Positions 34,787 to 47,990 of a stretch of DNA of 64,000 nt are shown here, piece by piece. Location: contig NC_084591.1 of assembly GCF_033807715.1 (NCBI RefSeq), positions 43,302,868 through 43,366,867 on the forward strand. Reading direction: 5' to 3'. Source of the stretch: Cololabis saira. Lineage: Eukaryota > Chordata > Actinopteri > Beloniformes > Belonidae. The stretch's first letter is position 1. Every line of letters starts with the position of its first letter. Below the pieces are notes generated by a model. It worked only from the letters and a program-made list of their open reading frames with translations. It made no database searches and was not told the DNA's origin. Position numbers and translations under genes: made by a program.

Positions 34787-37091
34787 TCTAATTTAGCTCA
34801 AACTCAATACAACCTGTCAATACCTTATTGCAATTAAAACACAGTGTAGACACTTGTAACTACATCTGAGATATCTGCTGAAGTTTTCTATAATAAACAA
34901 CAACAATGATGCTGAACAACTGGAACATCCTGAAATGTTCATTAGTTTATTCATCTTGCACATAATCACTAAATCAGGTATGAAACTTACAAGCTAATTA
35001 AAATTCCACATGGAAGCAACATTAACAAATTAGCACCTCTGAAGCCACACACACACACACGCACACACACACACACACTTCTTCTCTCCTGACAGCTCTG
35101 GCACCGTCTGACGATGAGTGACCCGTGAGAGAAAACAAGCAGCAGAAAAAACGTTGTGTTTTTACTGGATTTTCTGTCATTTTCAAGTCCAAAAAGACAC
35201 TTTTGTTAAACATTAAATCAGGGCAAAAGCAAAATGTGTTATTTAGATAGAGTTTATATTAATGGGTACTTTTCAACACAGACTATGATTTTAAAACATC
35301 TCACACAGTAAAGTGTAAAAATGTCTTTTGCTTGATCAAGATATAAATTGATTTGAGCAAATAGCTCGTAATTTGTGAGATAATCTATGTACACTTGTAC
35401 ATTCGGTCTGGTCTTTGTGGCTGCTGTGGCAAAATGTTTTCAATTACCCATTTAAGTAAATGCATGTACCCAGTTGATAAAGTGCATGTAAATTGAGCTG
35501 CAGACCTTACAGTAGATCTACTGTACTGGTGAGACTAACAACACATGATTTGTTCAGGTACTAAAAACAGCATCAACCAGTGAAAAGTCTGTGTTGGCTG
35601 AATATTACTATGTTGTCTTGTTTAAATATTTACTCTTTAGTGAAGCGATTCTGGATTAAAGGTTGTCGTATGTGATTATAGACAATCCACACAAAAATAG
35701 GGAAGAACCACATCTGGACTCTTTGCAAATGACGTCAGGATTATTCATTGTTTTTTAGGAAATCTAGTCCAAACTAGAATGACATCCACAGGTAAATCAG
35801 GATTATAAACTGCAGCTCGTCTGGCGACCTCTCACAATCGACTGTTTTGCAGATGCTAAAATTATACGACTTGTGTAACTTTATTTGAAACATTTGTTGT
35901 AAATTCTGCAGTAATGTAGTGATCAGAACCGTGTTTGGAGAGTGGACAGTTGTATCTTTGGTACATCACATTCAGCAGAAATTGACAGAAACTCACAGAC
36001 AACTAATAGTAAATAACAATCAAAATTGTTATTTACCAATAATTGGTAAGTAACATAGCCACAGGTTTCAGTTTCACAACATTTCCCCAAAATCTCAGTG
36101 ATCAATTTCTGATGTGGATGTTTTTCCTCTAATAGTGAACGCTGGAAAGGAGCACTACATGGATACTAAAATGGGTACTTGAGTTTTGTAGGATTTGATC
36201 TTTGAAAACATTTTGGCCTGCAATCTCATTTATACTCTTTCTAGCATTCCTTTTCTTGTCTGGGTTAACTGCACCTGGCTGATTCTTTTGGGCTCTTTTA
36301 GTTCCCTTTTTTTCCCACATTCAGGTCTGTTGTTTGTCTGTCATTTTACTCAGTTTCTTTTTTTCATTTCCCTCTCTATGTCTGTGGGCCAGAGCTATTA
36401 ATATCACGCCACAGAAGAGGGAGAGAAAGAGAAAGATGGGGAGGAGGGGGGCCCTCATTGATGGGCGTGAAGCAACAAGATGTTCCTCCATGACAAACAG
36501 ATGGCGCGCTCCAGTCTTGGCGCTGACCGCTCAATTAGCAGCTAACGAGCAGACTGCCTCATTACGTCTCCATCAGCCGCGTCCGCCCGCCGGAGCGCCG
36601 GAGCGCCGGCGTCCGCCTCCCTCCGAGGTAAAGCATCGCCCGAGAAATGTCAAAGCAGTGTCACCGCTCGCCTGACCCTTCCTTCACCCCGAAACACAGG
36701 GGAGCTGAGAGTTCCTGGTGTTTCACGTGATGGCCTTGTTCTTAAAAAAACGCTTTTGGCCCGTCAAGCCCATTTGCTAAGCTTTCTAGTGAGGTAAACA
36801 AAGTTGTCTTGAACTGCATTCGCTGTTCAACTTGAATAACAGTCTCGTAAAAAACTAAAACCTTAAAATTAACAAAGGACAATGTTGATTGGTTTCCACC
36901 GTACATCAACTTGGCCTGTCTCTCTCTCAACGCCAGATACTGTAGAGGGGCTGGAAAAAAAGAGCAGCTGGGTAAAAGCTGTATTTATAGAAGCTAAGCA
37001 AGTGGAAACCTCCCAACGTTTTGAAAAGTAGGATGCTGCAGCTTAACCCAACAGGTTGTAGGTATCCACTCCCTCACAGTGACACACACAA
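34787..37091. other. Intron, including a GC-rich unique stretch
   Basis: A CA-type microsatellite lies at 35047-35078. Bases 36470-36640 are unusually GC-rich and non-repetitive for this window. No exon could be assigned; the 113-codon frame at 36334-36675 has no domain. Confidence 0.45.
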
Positions 37092-37412
37092 CACTGCAAA
37101 AACTCAAAATCTTAACAAGAGAATTTGTCTTATTTCTAGTTAAAATGTCTCATTTTTAGTCCAAAAAAAATCTCATTACACTTAAAACAAAACTCATCAA
37201 TGGAAAAAGCAACAATTTTCACCTGTTTCAAGTAGATTTTCACTTGAAATAAGTAGAAAAATCTGCCAGTGGAACAAGATTTTTTTGCTTGTAATGAGAA
37301 GATAAATCTTGTCCCACTGGCAGATTTTTCTACTTATTTCAAGTGAAAATTTACTTGAAACAGGTGAAAATTGTCAAATAAGTTATTTTTCTGGTTATGA
37401 CTCTTGTTTTAA

Positions 37413-38494
37413 AGGGGACCTATTATGAAAAACACGTTTTTTCTTGTTTTAACATATATAAAGTGGTCTCCCCTCACCCTGCCAGCACAGGGGAGACAAA
37501 ATACCATGAATTTCTGCAGGGTCTCTGACCCCCGCCGGACAGAGTCCCCCAGTGTCACGTGGTTTTTTTTGAGCCGATTAGAATCTGCTCCCGTCGTGAC
37601 GTCACGACGGGAGCAGATTTCCAGAGGTTCAGCCTCCGCTGCTGAAACCACGCCCACAACCAGCTCTCTCCGCTGCTGGAGCGGTCCTTCCTTCAGCCAG
37701 TCGGACGCGGCGCTGCGGCGGAGCGGATCCGGGTTAAATCATCCAGGTTCCCGGGTGGTTTGGGAGCTGGGTCCTCGGGGGTCTGTCCCAGGCTGGACCA
37801 GCTTCACCCTCCGAGATTTTCAGGCAAATCTGTCGGTTTGATCACCGGTAACCGACGATGCGCCGCGGATGCGCTCCGGAGCTCTGTGCGCCCGCCGTGA
37901 GGTTGCGGCGCCCGTCGCGCAGCATCCGCCGCGTAGATCCGGCTGAAATTCCGCTGGTCGGTCCCCGGGAGTCCTTGCTACCAGTCCAGGCCGGTTCCTG
38001 CGGTCCCGGCCGGTCGGAACCGGTCAGATTCCCCCGTTAAAGCCGCGGTGATGCGCGCTGCTCCAGCAGCGCTGCTCCCGGGCAACCGCCGTGGCTCCGG
38101 GGCCAGCGTTCAGCATCCGCCGGGCAGATCCGGCTTAAATAGTGCATAAATGTTATTTATATACAACTCATATTTTATTTTTTTAACAATAAAGTTTCCA
38201 TTTGTGAAAATTCAGTGTTGTGATAATTTACAGGCTCGGGCTGCTCTGGCGGAGCAGGTTTATCCTCCTCCCCTGCTACACGTCATTCAGGGAGCCAATC
38301 AGCACAGAGCCTCATTATCATACCCCCCCCTTCCCTAAAAATGAGGCGCAGAAAAATAGGTTAGAAGCGGTAAAACTAGTGACAGGGCCCACAGGCTGGA
38401 TTTATGATTTATGTAGAAAAAACAAGCTTTAGATTGTTTTTAAGACATTCAAGGCCTGTTTAAAATATACATTAAATGCCATAATATGTCACCT
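37413..38494. mobile_element. TTAA-type (Kolobok/T2-like) element, copy inside the palindromic element
   Basis: TTAA at 37409-37412 and 38495-38498 is present once in the other palindromic copies (TGTTTTAAGTGTAATGAG), giving an exact empty site. Inverted ends AGGGGACCTATTATG and AGGTGACATATTATG. Homologous to 8538-9692 and 63512 onward. Confidence 0.88.
37582..37619. repeat. 38-bp perfect palindrome centred on TGACGTCA
   Basis: Half sequence AATCTGCTCCCGTCGTGAC followed by its exact complement. The centre TGACGTCA is a consensus cAMP-response element. Sister copies at 8680 and 63670 have only one arm. Confidence 0.93.
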
Positions 38495-38585
38495 TTAAGT
38501 GTAATGAGATTTTTTGACTAAAAATGAGACATTTTAACTAGAAATAAGACAAATATTCCTGGTAAGATTTTGAGTTTTTGCAGTG

Positions 38586-40299
38586 AAGACACCACAAACC
38601 AACTTATACCCTCACACAAACACCGACGGATGAGTGGAAATCTAATGTGTGTATTTTTGGAGGAAGACATAGTACCCAGAAAAACCCAATTAGTTCAGAT
38701 TAAACAATATAGAGTGGAAAAAAAAAGTAAAATGTTTTACAAAAAAGGGAAAGGTAACCAAACAAGCCAAGTATATTAGTATAGCCCATTTCATGTACAA
38801 GGCAATTCAAAGAGCTTAACATCCCAGTTCAAACGTCTTTTATTGGGAACACAAGGGTCAAAGTGAACAAAAGTTTCACGTTGTGTCCCCCATTTATTTT
38901 CATGAATCAACAAAAAAGTTACATTTTAAGTAACAACAGTACAAATAGCAAATAGCTGTGTCCTTGGATTAAAGTAAACTTTTGAGTTTGTTCTCAATCA
39001 GGTTTCAGAATTTATGAACAAAGACAGAAAACATGTGCATCCTTCCAGACTGGCAGTTAAACTGTTAACGCTCTAGTTCCACCACATGATCATTACGCCC
39101 TTAAGTGATCAAATATTTCCCTCATCCTGAAATCACTAACACTGAAAATGACCAATAATAAATAATAATCAAACATTTAATAGAATGTGTCTAAAGTCCT
39201 TGGTATTCTGTTTAAAAAGACAATGATTCTGGGTCCCACATCGACTTAAACAGTCAATTATTGGTTTGGGTTTCTTCCCTTTTGAAAGTTGGACAGGAAC
39301 AAAACTTGGCATATGATACCAAATCATTACAAAAACAAGGCAAAATGTGAATTATGTGTGCACACACTTTTTTTTCCCGAAGTACACAATTAGCTGGCCG
39401 ATGCTGCTGATAAAAATCACGTGATAATGTGATCATCATAAAGAGTGATAGCGTCTCTTTCTGGACGTTTGCTGGTCTGAAGTATTCAGGTGTGTGTTGA
39501 TCCCTCAACCATGATCTGCTAACCGTAGCGACCATGAATCTGGGCAGAATCGTAAAATCATTTCCATTCTACAATGAAAGTCATTCTTCATGAATGGAAA
39601 ACATTCAAGATAGCTGCCAATCGTCCAAGGATGTGTTGTCCAAAAATCAAGCACAACGTGCTGCAGTCTCACTTTTTGTCATACAGTTATTGGCACAGAA
39701 TAACACGTTTTATTGAAAATGTGAGGCAATATTTATCCAATTTTGAAACCTTGTAAGGACCAAACTATTCATTTATTGATTTTAATTATGACCTGCTACA
39801 TGAACCATAGAAATGACTGAATATCATGTTTCTTTTATCACAAATGTTTTCCAGCACCCACCATTCAACAGTCTTCCTCTGTGTAAACGGATCCTCCTCC
39901 TCCTCCTCCTCTCCTGCAAATTCCTCTAATTACTATAAATGTGACTGAACTGCTGGGGGTTCCTCAGGTTTAAAAGGAAAGTGAGTTTCATCTGTGTGCA
40001 CGCATATATTTGAGCAGTTATATCAGAGTCTGCCATATTAGATCCAGCAGGGGAAGTCATTGTGGCATGAGGACACCAGAGAGCAGATATGAACGGTGGC
40101 CACCTGCATCCCCATCTCTCCAATGCATAAGAAGACACAGGACAAAGGTTTCCATGTCCCAAAAGTGAGAGTTCTGTCAGGAAAATGGGTCAGAGTCATG
40201 AGAATTAACGTTAAATATTGGTTTTCAGATGTTGTCCACTCCAGTGCTCATCCTCAATGACCTCATAGCCCATTTCCCTCTGCTTCACTGGTCACTGGG
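38586..40299. other. Intron, no gene seen
   Basis: Short (TCC)n at 39893-39911. No exon or repeat end recognised. Confidence 0.5.
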
Positions 40300-40320
40300 C
40301 GGGGGGGGGGGGGGGGGGGG
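40299..40320. repeat. Poly(G) tract, 22 nt
   Basis: Uninterrupted G run, able to form G-quadruplex. Homopolymer length is unreliable in assemblies. Confidence 0.9.
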
Positions 40321-40657
40321 TGTCTTGGGATGACAATAAACCCTTGGACACGAGTGTTTATACAATGAAAAGGTCTGTCACCTCAAATCTAGGAAAACCC
40401 AAACAAACGAGATGAAGTTGCAGACGATAAGCGTAACCCCCACTGAGCAGCACATGACGATATGTCGTATCTATTTCAAGACCGCCTTAAACAGCTTTAA
40501 ACCTGATTGGTGTGGTCACTTATCTTCAAGGTTTAACAACATTGAAGCAATTCTCTGTCACTGCTCCTTTCCTGATTCTGCGTGTGCAGAATCAGTCCCT
40601 TCTTTTTACCCTGCAGCATCACCTGGGACTACTGTACGGTGGCCGAGACCCGCCACT

Positions 40658-41190
40658 GCTGAAAATAAAAGTAACGCTACAAACAGAAACAAACGCCGCT
40701 GCAAATTAAATAAACGCTTAGCAAATAAAATAAACGCTGCAAACAAAAAGAAACGCCGCTGCAAATAAAAGAAACGCTGAAAATATAAAGAAACCCCGCT
40801 GCAAATAAAATAAAAAAAACAACGCAAATAAAAAAGCCACAACGGAATTGAATTACCGGGGACTATTTTTGCAGATGCACCGGTGTTTTTTACGTGAGAG
40901 GAGAAGAAGAAGACGAAGAGGACGTAAGTGAAAAGGAAGAAATAAGAAGAGCGAGGAATAAGAAGAACAACGAACGAGAAAATAAGTAAAAAGGTTAGTG
41001 TTCAATGTCACTACGTGTAAAATACCGGTGCATCAGCAAAAATAGTCCCCGGTAATTCACTTCCGTTGTGGCTTTTTTATTTGCGTCGTTTTTTTTTTAA
41101 TATTTGCAGCAGCGTTTCTTTATATTTGCAGCGTTTCTTTTACTTGCAGTGCCGTTTCTTTTTATTTGCAGCGTTTATTTAATTTGCACT
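40658..41190. mobile_element. Foldback element with tandem-repeat arms and purine-rich loop
   Basis: The left arm (40658-40895) is built of 18-22-bp units such as GCTGCAAATAAAAGAAACGC, then AAAAAAGCCACAACGGAA and ATTACCGGGGACTATTTTTG. The right arm (41005-41190) is its reverse complement in the same order. The ~105-bp loop is almost all purine on the plus strand. No frame. No TSD identified. Confidence 0.8.
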
Positions 41191-41742
41191 TTTAATTATT
41201 TTCATATATTTATATATTTAATTATACTTAATTACACTTTTTAACCACCTGTTACAATGAGTGACCATAGCAACAACAAAGTTGTTTCAAGAGGGACATT
41301 TCAAAAGCCAAATAATACCTAAACTGAGAGCCCAAATCCCTGATAAGTTGAGATGGATGGATGATGTAATGTTGGCGCAGAGAAAGAGAGAGGTTTCCCT
41401 CATCTATTCCCTTGACTATAACGGGGAGCACAAGATCTCTCACAAATAAGAGAGACGTACTGTATATTGAGAATCCTGGGAACATGTGTGAACAACTGTC
41501 TCCTGTCTTCCCCCGCCGTCACCTCTGTCGGTGAGAGCGATGGCCTTGATAACTGCGTAGTGAACGGGTGAAATACATTCATGTAACAGGAACTGCTTAT
41601 GATGTGCTAGTGAAAAATGATAAAGCTTTTTGGTTTATTAAAATACACGTAACTATAATGAAACAGGTTAATATGCTGAGACTATGCAAGGAAACACTGA
41701 GCTCATAGCCACATTTTTTCTTTGTTTTCTTTCTTTATTTAT
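41191..41742. other. Intron, no feature seen
   Basis: No exon or repeat end recognised. Confidence 0.5.
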
Positions 41743-42478
41743 TAGGGCTGTCAAAGTTAACACGTTAACTTAACGTCCTCTTAATGGCAACAATTTTTTT
41801 AACGCACGATTAACGCGCAGGATTAAAAAAAACAAAAACGTGCATTATATAGTTTCTGGCGCTCGACGGCACCGTAGTCTGAGGAAAAGTCTGGTGAACT
41901 GAAAGATGGAAAATGAAAAGGGACTTTTGAATGGCTAGTTTACTTTCAAAAAGATGCCAGATGGTTTGCTGGACAAGACTAAAGTTATTTGCATGTACTG
42001 TCAATTTGAAATGAATTACCATCAAAGCACGTCGAGTCTCAAATACCACTTAGGAGAAGGGGATATTTTTTGAGCCTTTTATTTTCCTCCATATGACGTT
42101 AGACATAATTACATGGAAAATTTAACTGACCAATGCACTTCTTGTACAATGTTTGTGATGCATCATTGTTTTACATTGAGCTGCTTAAAACAACAAGGAA
42201 TCTTAGGTTAGTCTTTACAAGTGTAAAGTTGGGGACTGCATTGTGTTTGTATTTATGAAGGAAGCTTTTTTTGTGTACAGTCTAATAAACATTGGCATAA
42301 AGCAAGCATATTTGCCCTTTCTCATGTTGTTAACAGTATTAGAAACATTAAAAAAAAATACCTAAAGGTAATTTGGAACAGCAAAAAATGTGTGAATAAA
42401 TGTGCGATTAATCGTGAGTTAACTATGGACAATATGCGATTAATCGCGATTAAAAAAATTAATCGTTTGACAGCCCTA
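41743..42478 (+). mobile_element. hAT element relic with BED-finger fragment
   Basis: Ends TAGGGCTGTCAAA and TTTGACAGCCCTA are inverted. Flanks TTATTTAT and GTTTTTAT match at 6 of 8. Many TTAATCG motifs lie near the ends. The DDE domain is gone; only a zinc-finger piece remains. Confidence 0.82.
41939..42061 (+). pseudogene. BED-type zinc finger remnant of a hAT transposase
   Basis: The frame reads FTFKKMPDGLLDKTKVICMY, then CQFEMNYHQSTSSLKYH, and ends at a TGA. C-x2-C with H-x9-H and the STSSLKYH signature are characteristic of BED fingers in hAT transposases and ZBED genes, which bind the terminal repeats. No downstream catalytic region remains. Confidence 0.75.
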
Positions 42479-43100
42479 GTTTTTATATTACTGTGTAAAG
42501 TCTACACCATTTCTCCCCTCTAGTCAGAGGTACAGATGTAGTTGATATGTTCTTGCTGACAGTTGGATTTGATTTACGCGGAGTTGCCATATTTCTTTTG
42601 CCCAGACGCTGCTCGTGTGCAGAGAGACAGCAGGGGCCTTTTCTTCTGCTGGTTCTTCACGTGGGTTTGCTGTACAAGGGCCCTTAGTCATCAATAGAAC
42701 TACACTTAGTTGGGCAGTGGGCTCCATCTACACACCAAATTTCTGCCTAATTACTGTTGTTGTTGCAGGGTTCAAACTCTTTGTGAATAAAATATGACCT
42801 AGATCATGACATGAATCCAAGCCACTTCTCAACAGATGTCCCCCCACGCCTCAGCACTGGCCTTTTCTCAGAGCGCTCGCTGAAAAGGGGCTCAGGTTGG
42901 AACACAAAACCCTCCAGTTTTCACAAAAGACCAAACACAGAAGAGCTGGATGGGCGGTGAATGGATTGTTCTAATTGCAGTGCTGGAAGGAGTCTTGGTG
43001 AGGCAGGTACAGAAATGAAAGAGGCCCAGATGTCATTCTGGAAAACATCTCCTCAGTCTGCTCCTTTAAAGAGACAAGCTCACTACTCAGCTCGAGCCTG
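42479..43100. other. Intron, no feature seen
   Basis: No exon or repeat end recognised. Confidence 0.5.
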
Positions 43101-43413
43101 CAGCACAATCCCGCAGCACAATCCCGCAACACAATCCCGCAGCACAATCCCGCAACACAATCCTGCAACACAATCCCGCGACACAATCCCGCAGCACAAT
43201 CCTGCAGCACAATCCTGCAGCACAATCCCGCAGCACAATCCTGCAACACAATCCCGCAGCACAATCCTGCAGCACAATCCTGTAACACAATCCTGCAACA
43301 CAATCCCGCAGCATAATCCCGCAGCACAATCCCGCAACACAATCCCGCAGCACAATCCCGCAACACAATCCTGCAACACAATCCCGCAACACAATCCTGC
43401 AGCATAATCCTGC
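43101..43413. repeat. 13-bp minisatellite, ~24 units
   Basis: Unit CAGCACAATCCCG with R/Y variants (CAACACAATCCTG). Because 13 is not a multiple of 3 and the unit lacks stop triplets in most registers, long frames appear on both strands; none is a gene. Confidence 0.96.
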
Positions 43414-43481
43414 ACGACTCCTCAGAATCTGACACTGTTTGTCTTCAGCGCAGTTTTAGTAATAATTGTTTGTCAAGAATT

Positions 43482-44150
43482 AGTGTTGCCCGTTCACGGC
43501 ATTTTCAAAACATCGGTATCGGCCAAAAAAGTATCGGGACATACCTAGTTATTAATGTTTTTAATATGTATTAAATCGTTTTATATATCGTTGCATTTAA
43601 CGTCACAGTTGGTGGCCGGAAGTGACGAAGTAAGCGAAACTAACATGGTTTACATGTTTGAATTGTGAAATTTTACATATGTTCATGTTGCATTAAGCTG
43701 CTGCTATTCATTACATGCCATTCAGAATGTTGCACTAAGGTTAAGCCAAAAAGTATTAAAATTTTCTTGTGTTTGTGCATTTGACTGGATGTCATTTAAC
43801 TACCTCTTTTGAAGTTAAATGTATTTATTTTTGTTATTGCACTATTCTGCACTTTTTGTTTTAGTTTACAATTTCATGTTTTTACATTTTGTGGCACCAG
43901 TGCTGATAAGCTTTGTTGAAATATATGTCCATGTTTTTCTCCAATGGACAAGAAAAGAAACTTGGGATAATTTGAGTCTTAGTCCTCTCTTTTTTTTTTT
44001 TTCTTAATTCATTGCCAAAATGTATCTGGTCGGGAAAAAGTATCGGAAATGTATCGGGAGCCAAAAAAAGTGATCGGATCCGGAAAAATCGGGATCGGCA
44101 GATACTCAAACTCAAGTGATCGGGATCGGATCGGGAGTTAAAAAATCCTG
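43482..44150. mobile_element. Unclassified element with GATCGGGATCGG motifs
   Basis: ATCGGTATCGGCC near the start and repeated ATCGGGATCGG near the end are typical of a hAT-like fish repeat. Exact ends are not clear. Confidence 0.5.
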
Positions 44151-44736
44151 AATCCCCTCAAGAATACGTTTAACCTTAACAGAAATTAACAATAAAGGAT
44201 TTTAGAGCGTTGGGAATATATTGAATATTTGCACTAATATATGATAGATTCAGACAGTAAAATAAACAAATAATAGCAGATTTAGCATAGCCTATGTAAT
44301 GATTCTCACCATTACAGACAGAAATCACTCAGTATTTTCAAACATTTTGGGAAGCAAATCCACATGGTCACTATTTCATACGCGAGTGTCTTATCGAATA
44401 ACAAAAAAAAAAGCTTTATTTTCCAGCTGACATGCTACTACTGTAATTAAACAGTGAGAATGAAAAATACTGACACACTTTTGATGCTGCCCCTGACAAA
44501 CAAATGAAAAGCTCTTTCAGACAGAATAAGGCATCTGCTACGATCACTGATGGGAAAAAAAACTAAATACAAACAAGCACAGTCCTGCCTGTGACAAGAA
44601 ACATGCCCATGTGCACCCTGTAGGTGCAAGGAGTTCTGGGAAGTCACACACTTGCAAACACTGACTTTTTCCTCAGCTTTTCCTCATGTGCCTGGATGGA
44701 TGTTTGTGCTGCACAAATATCTGTCACGGGGGACCA
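44151..44736. other. Intron, no feature seen
   Basis: No exon or repeat end recognised. Confidence 0.5.
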
Positions 44737-45145
44737 CACTGCAAAAACTCAAAATCTTAACAAGAATATTTGTCTTATTTCTAGTTAAAATGTCTCATTT
44801 TTAGTAAAAAAAAAAATCTCATTACACTTAAAACAAGACTCATCACTGGAAAAAACAACAATTTTCACCTGTTTCAAGTAGATTTTCACTTAAAATAAGT
44901 AGAAAAATCTGCCAGTGGAACAAGATTTTTTTGCTTGTAATGAGAAGATAAATCTTGTTCCACTGGCAGATTTTTCTACTTATTTCAAGTGAAAATGTAC
45001 TTGAAACAGGTGAAAATTGTCAAATAAGTTATTTTTCTGGTAATGACTCTTGTTTTAAGTGTAAGGACATTTTTTGACTAAAAATGAGACATTTTAACTA
45101 GAAATAAGACAAATATTCCTGGTATGATTTTGAGTTTTTGCAGTG
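44737..45145. mobile_element. CACTGCAAAAAC palindromic element, copy 7
   Basis: Complete copy with the best-preserved arms and centre (CTGCCAGTGGAACAAGAT and its complement). CA on each side. Confidence 0.9.
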
Positions 45146-46536
<1,391 letters not shown>

Positions 46537-46700
46537 GGGGCCTCATGTACAAAGAGTGCGGGATTTCAACGCAAATCCGTGTGTGGAATTCTTGCGTTCG
46601 CAAAAAAAAATTCAGATGTTCAAAACTGTACGTACGCCCAAATCCACGTAGGTTTCTTTGAACATCACAATCAACCAGCCTATTTCATTCAGAAATAGAG

Positions 46701-47312
46701 TTTTTTGTCTCATGGTGTGATGAGAATCACTTGGTTTTGAACGGTAAGAAGACAGAGGAGATGGTTTTTGACCCCAGAGGAGTGGGTGACCACCGGCCCG
46801 TGGTCATACACAATGAAGCCATCTCACAGGTTGCCTCGTTTAAATATTTGGTTGTTATTATTGATAGCTCGCTTACTTGGAGTATGCATGTTGACACGCT
46901 CTGTAGCAGACTCCAACAGCGCCTGCACTTCTTGCGGCGATTGAGAGTTCATGGTGTAGAACAAAAATGTATGTTGATTTTTTACCATGCTGTTTGTGAG
47001 AGTCTTATCAGATATTGCATCGCCGCTTGGTACGGTAATTTGTCTGTACAATTAAGGTCCAAGTTGGTTTGTCTCATGCAGACGGCATGGAAGATAACAG
47101 GTGTACAGGAACACCCACACCTGCAGTCCACCTATGAGCAGGCTGCTCTAAGGCGGGCCAACAAGATCATACGCCATCCTTCCCACGTGTTACACAGGGA
47201 GTTCCAGTTACTGCCATCAGGGAGGAGATTTAGGGCCCCACGCTGGAGGCTAAATAGATTTAAAAACTCTTTTATCCCGTCCTCAATAAGGCTACTTAAT
47301 AGCAGCAAATGA
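46701..47312 (+). pseudogene. Non-LTR RT C-terminal fragment (CR1/L2-type)
   Basis: A plus-strand frame reads WCDENHLVLNGKKTEEMVFD, then KYLVVIIDSSLTWSMHVDTL, QQRLHFLRRLRVHGVEQK, and near the end SGRRFRAPRWRLNRFKNSFI before a stop at 47310-47312. This is the thumb and C-terminal region that follows the YxDD motif in CR1/L2/Rex1-type elements; the catalytic part is absent. No endonuclease. A 3' UTR with ACAATAAAGTGTATCT (47511-47530) follows. Confidence 0.8.
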
Positions 47313-47544
47313 AATATAGAGGAGGGTTATCTTTGAACTGTGTTATTGAAACGGTATCATCTAGTACACACTCTGTGGTCTATGTCTATGTAAATATGGT
47401 GTATGTTCTTGTCCTTGAGGAGTCCCTGTCCTTTGTTGTTGTTGATTCTTGTTGTCTGTGTTTCTATGGGCGCAGCATGGGTTAAAGCCCAACCCCAATT
47501 CCCCACACGTGGGACAATAAAGTGTATCTTTTTTTTTTTTTTTT

Positions 47545-47990
47545 AATATTTTTTATCCACAATTTTTTCCTCATTTCATCACCCAGTGCTCATACCTAAG
47601 GTACAGTCCTGGGCATTGCCATCCTCTACCAACCCCAGGAGGGCCCTGCACTGAGCTCAGGTCTCCTCCTTAACCTGAGGAGTGAGCAGGCCGCATCTTT
47701 TCACCAGACAGGGTGGGGTAGCGCGTAGAAGGATCACGTTATTCCGGCCGGATCTTCCCCACCCCATCTGTTCCCCGGTTGGCCAGAGGGGGCAGTATAG
47801 CCCAGGACTGTTGCATGTTTTTGTGAGTGTAGCTCACATGTGAGGGTAGCTCACATTAGCTACGCAAGGGGACACGGGGAGAACATGCAAACTCCACACA
47901 GAAAGATAATTTCTCCAACCCCACGCTGTCTCCTCCCTCAAGTAGATCCATTTGAATATAATAACGAGGATAAATATCCATTAAACGCTC
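47545..47990. mobile_element. Unclassified fish repeat (ATCACCCAGTGCTC ... GGGGAGAACATGCAAACTCC)
   Basis: The end motif GGGGAGAACATGCAAACTCC is very common in fish genomes. Internal partial duplication of TGTAGCTCACAT around 47828-47866. A short related piece is at 5925-5965. Confidence 0.5.

Larger units (their letters stand above)
37092..38585. mobile_element. CACTGCAAAAAC palindromic element, copy 6, interrupted
   Basis: Arms 37092-37412 and 38499-38585 rejoin in register when the TTAA element is removed. AA flanks both outer ends. Confidence 0.9.

Noticed and set aside
42971..43435. Four overlapping ORFs across 43 kb on both strands
   Set aside because: Produced by the stop-free 13-bp minisatellite.
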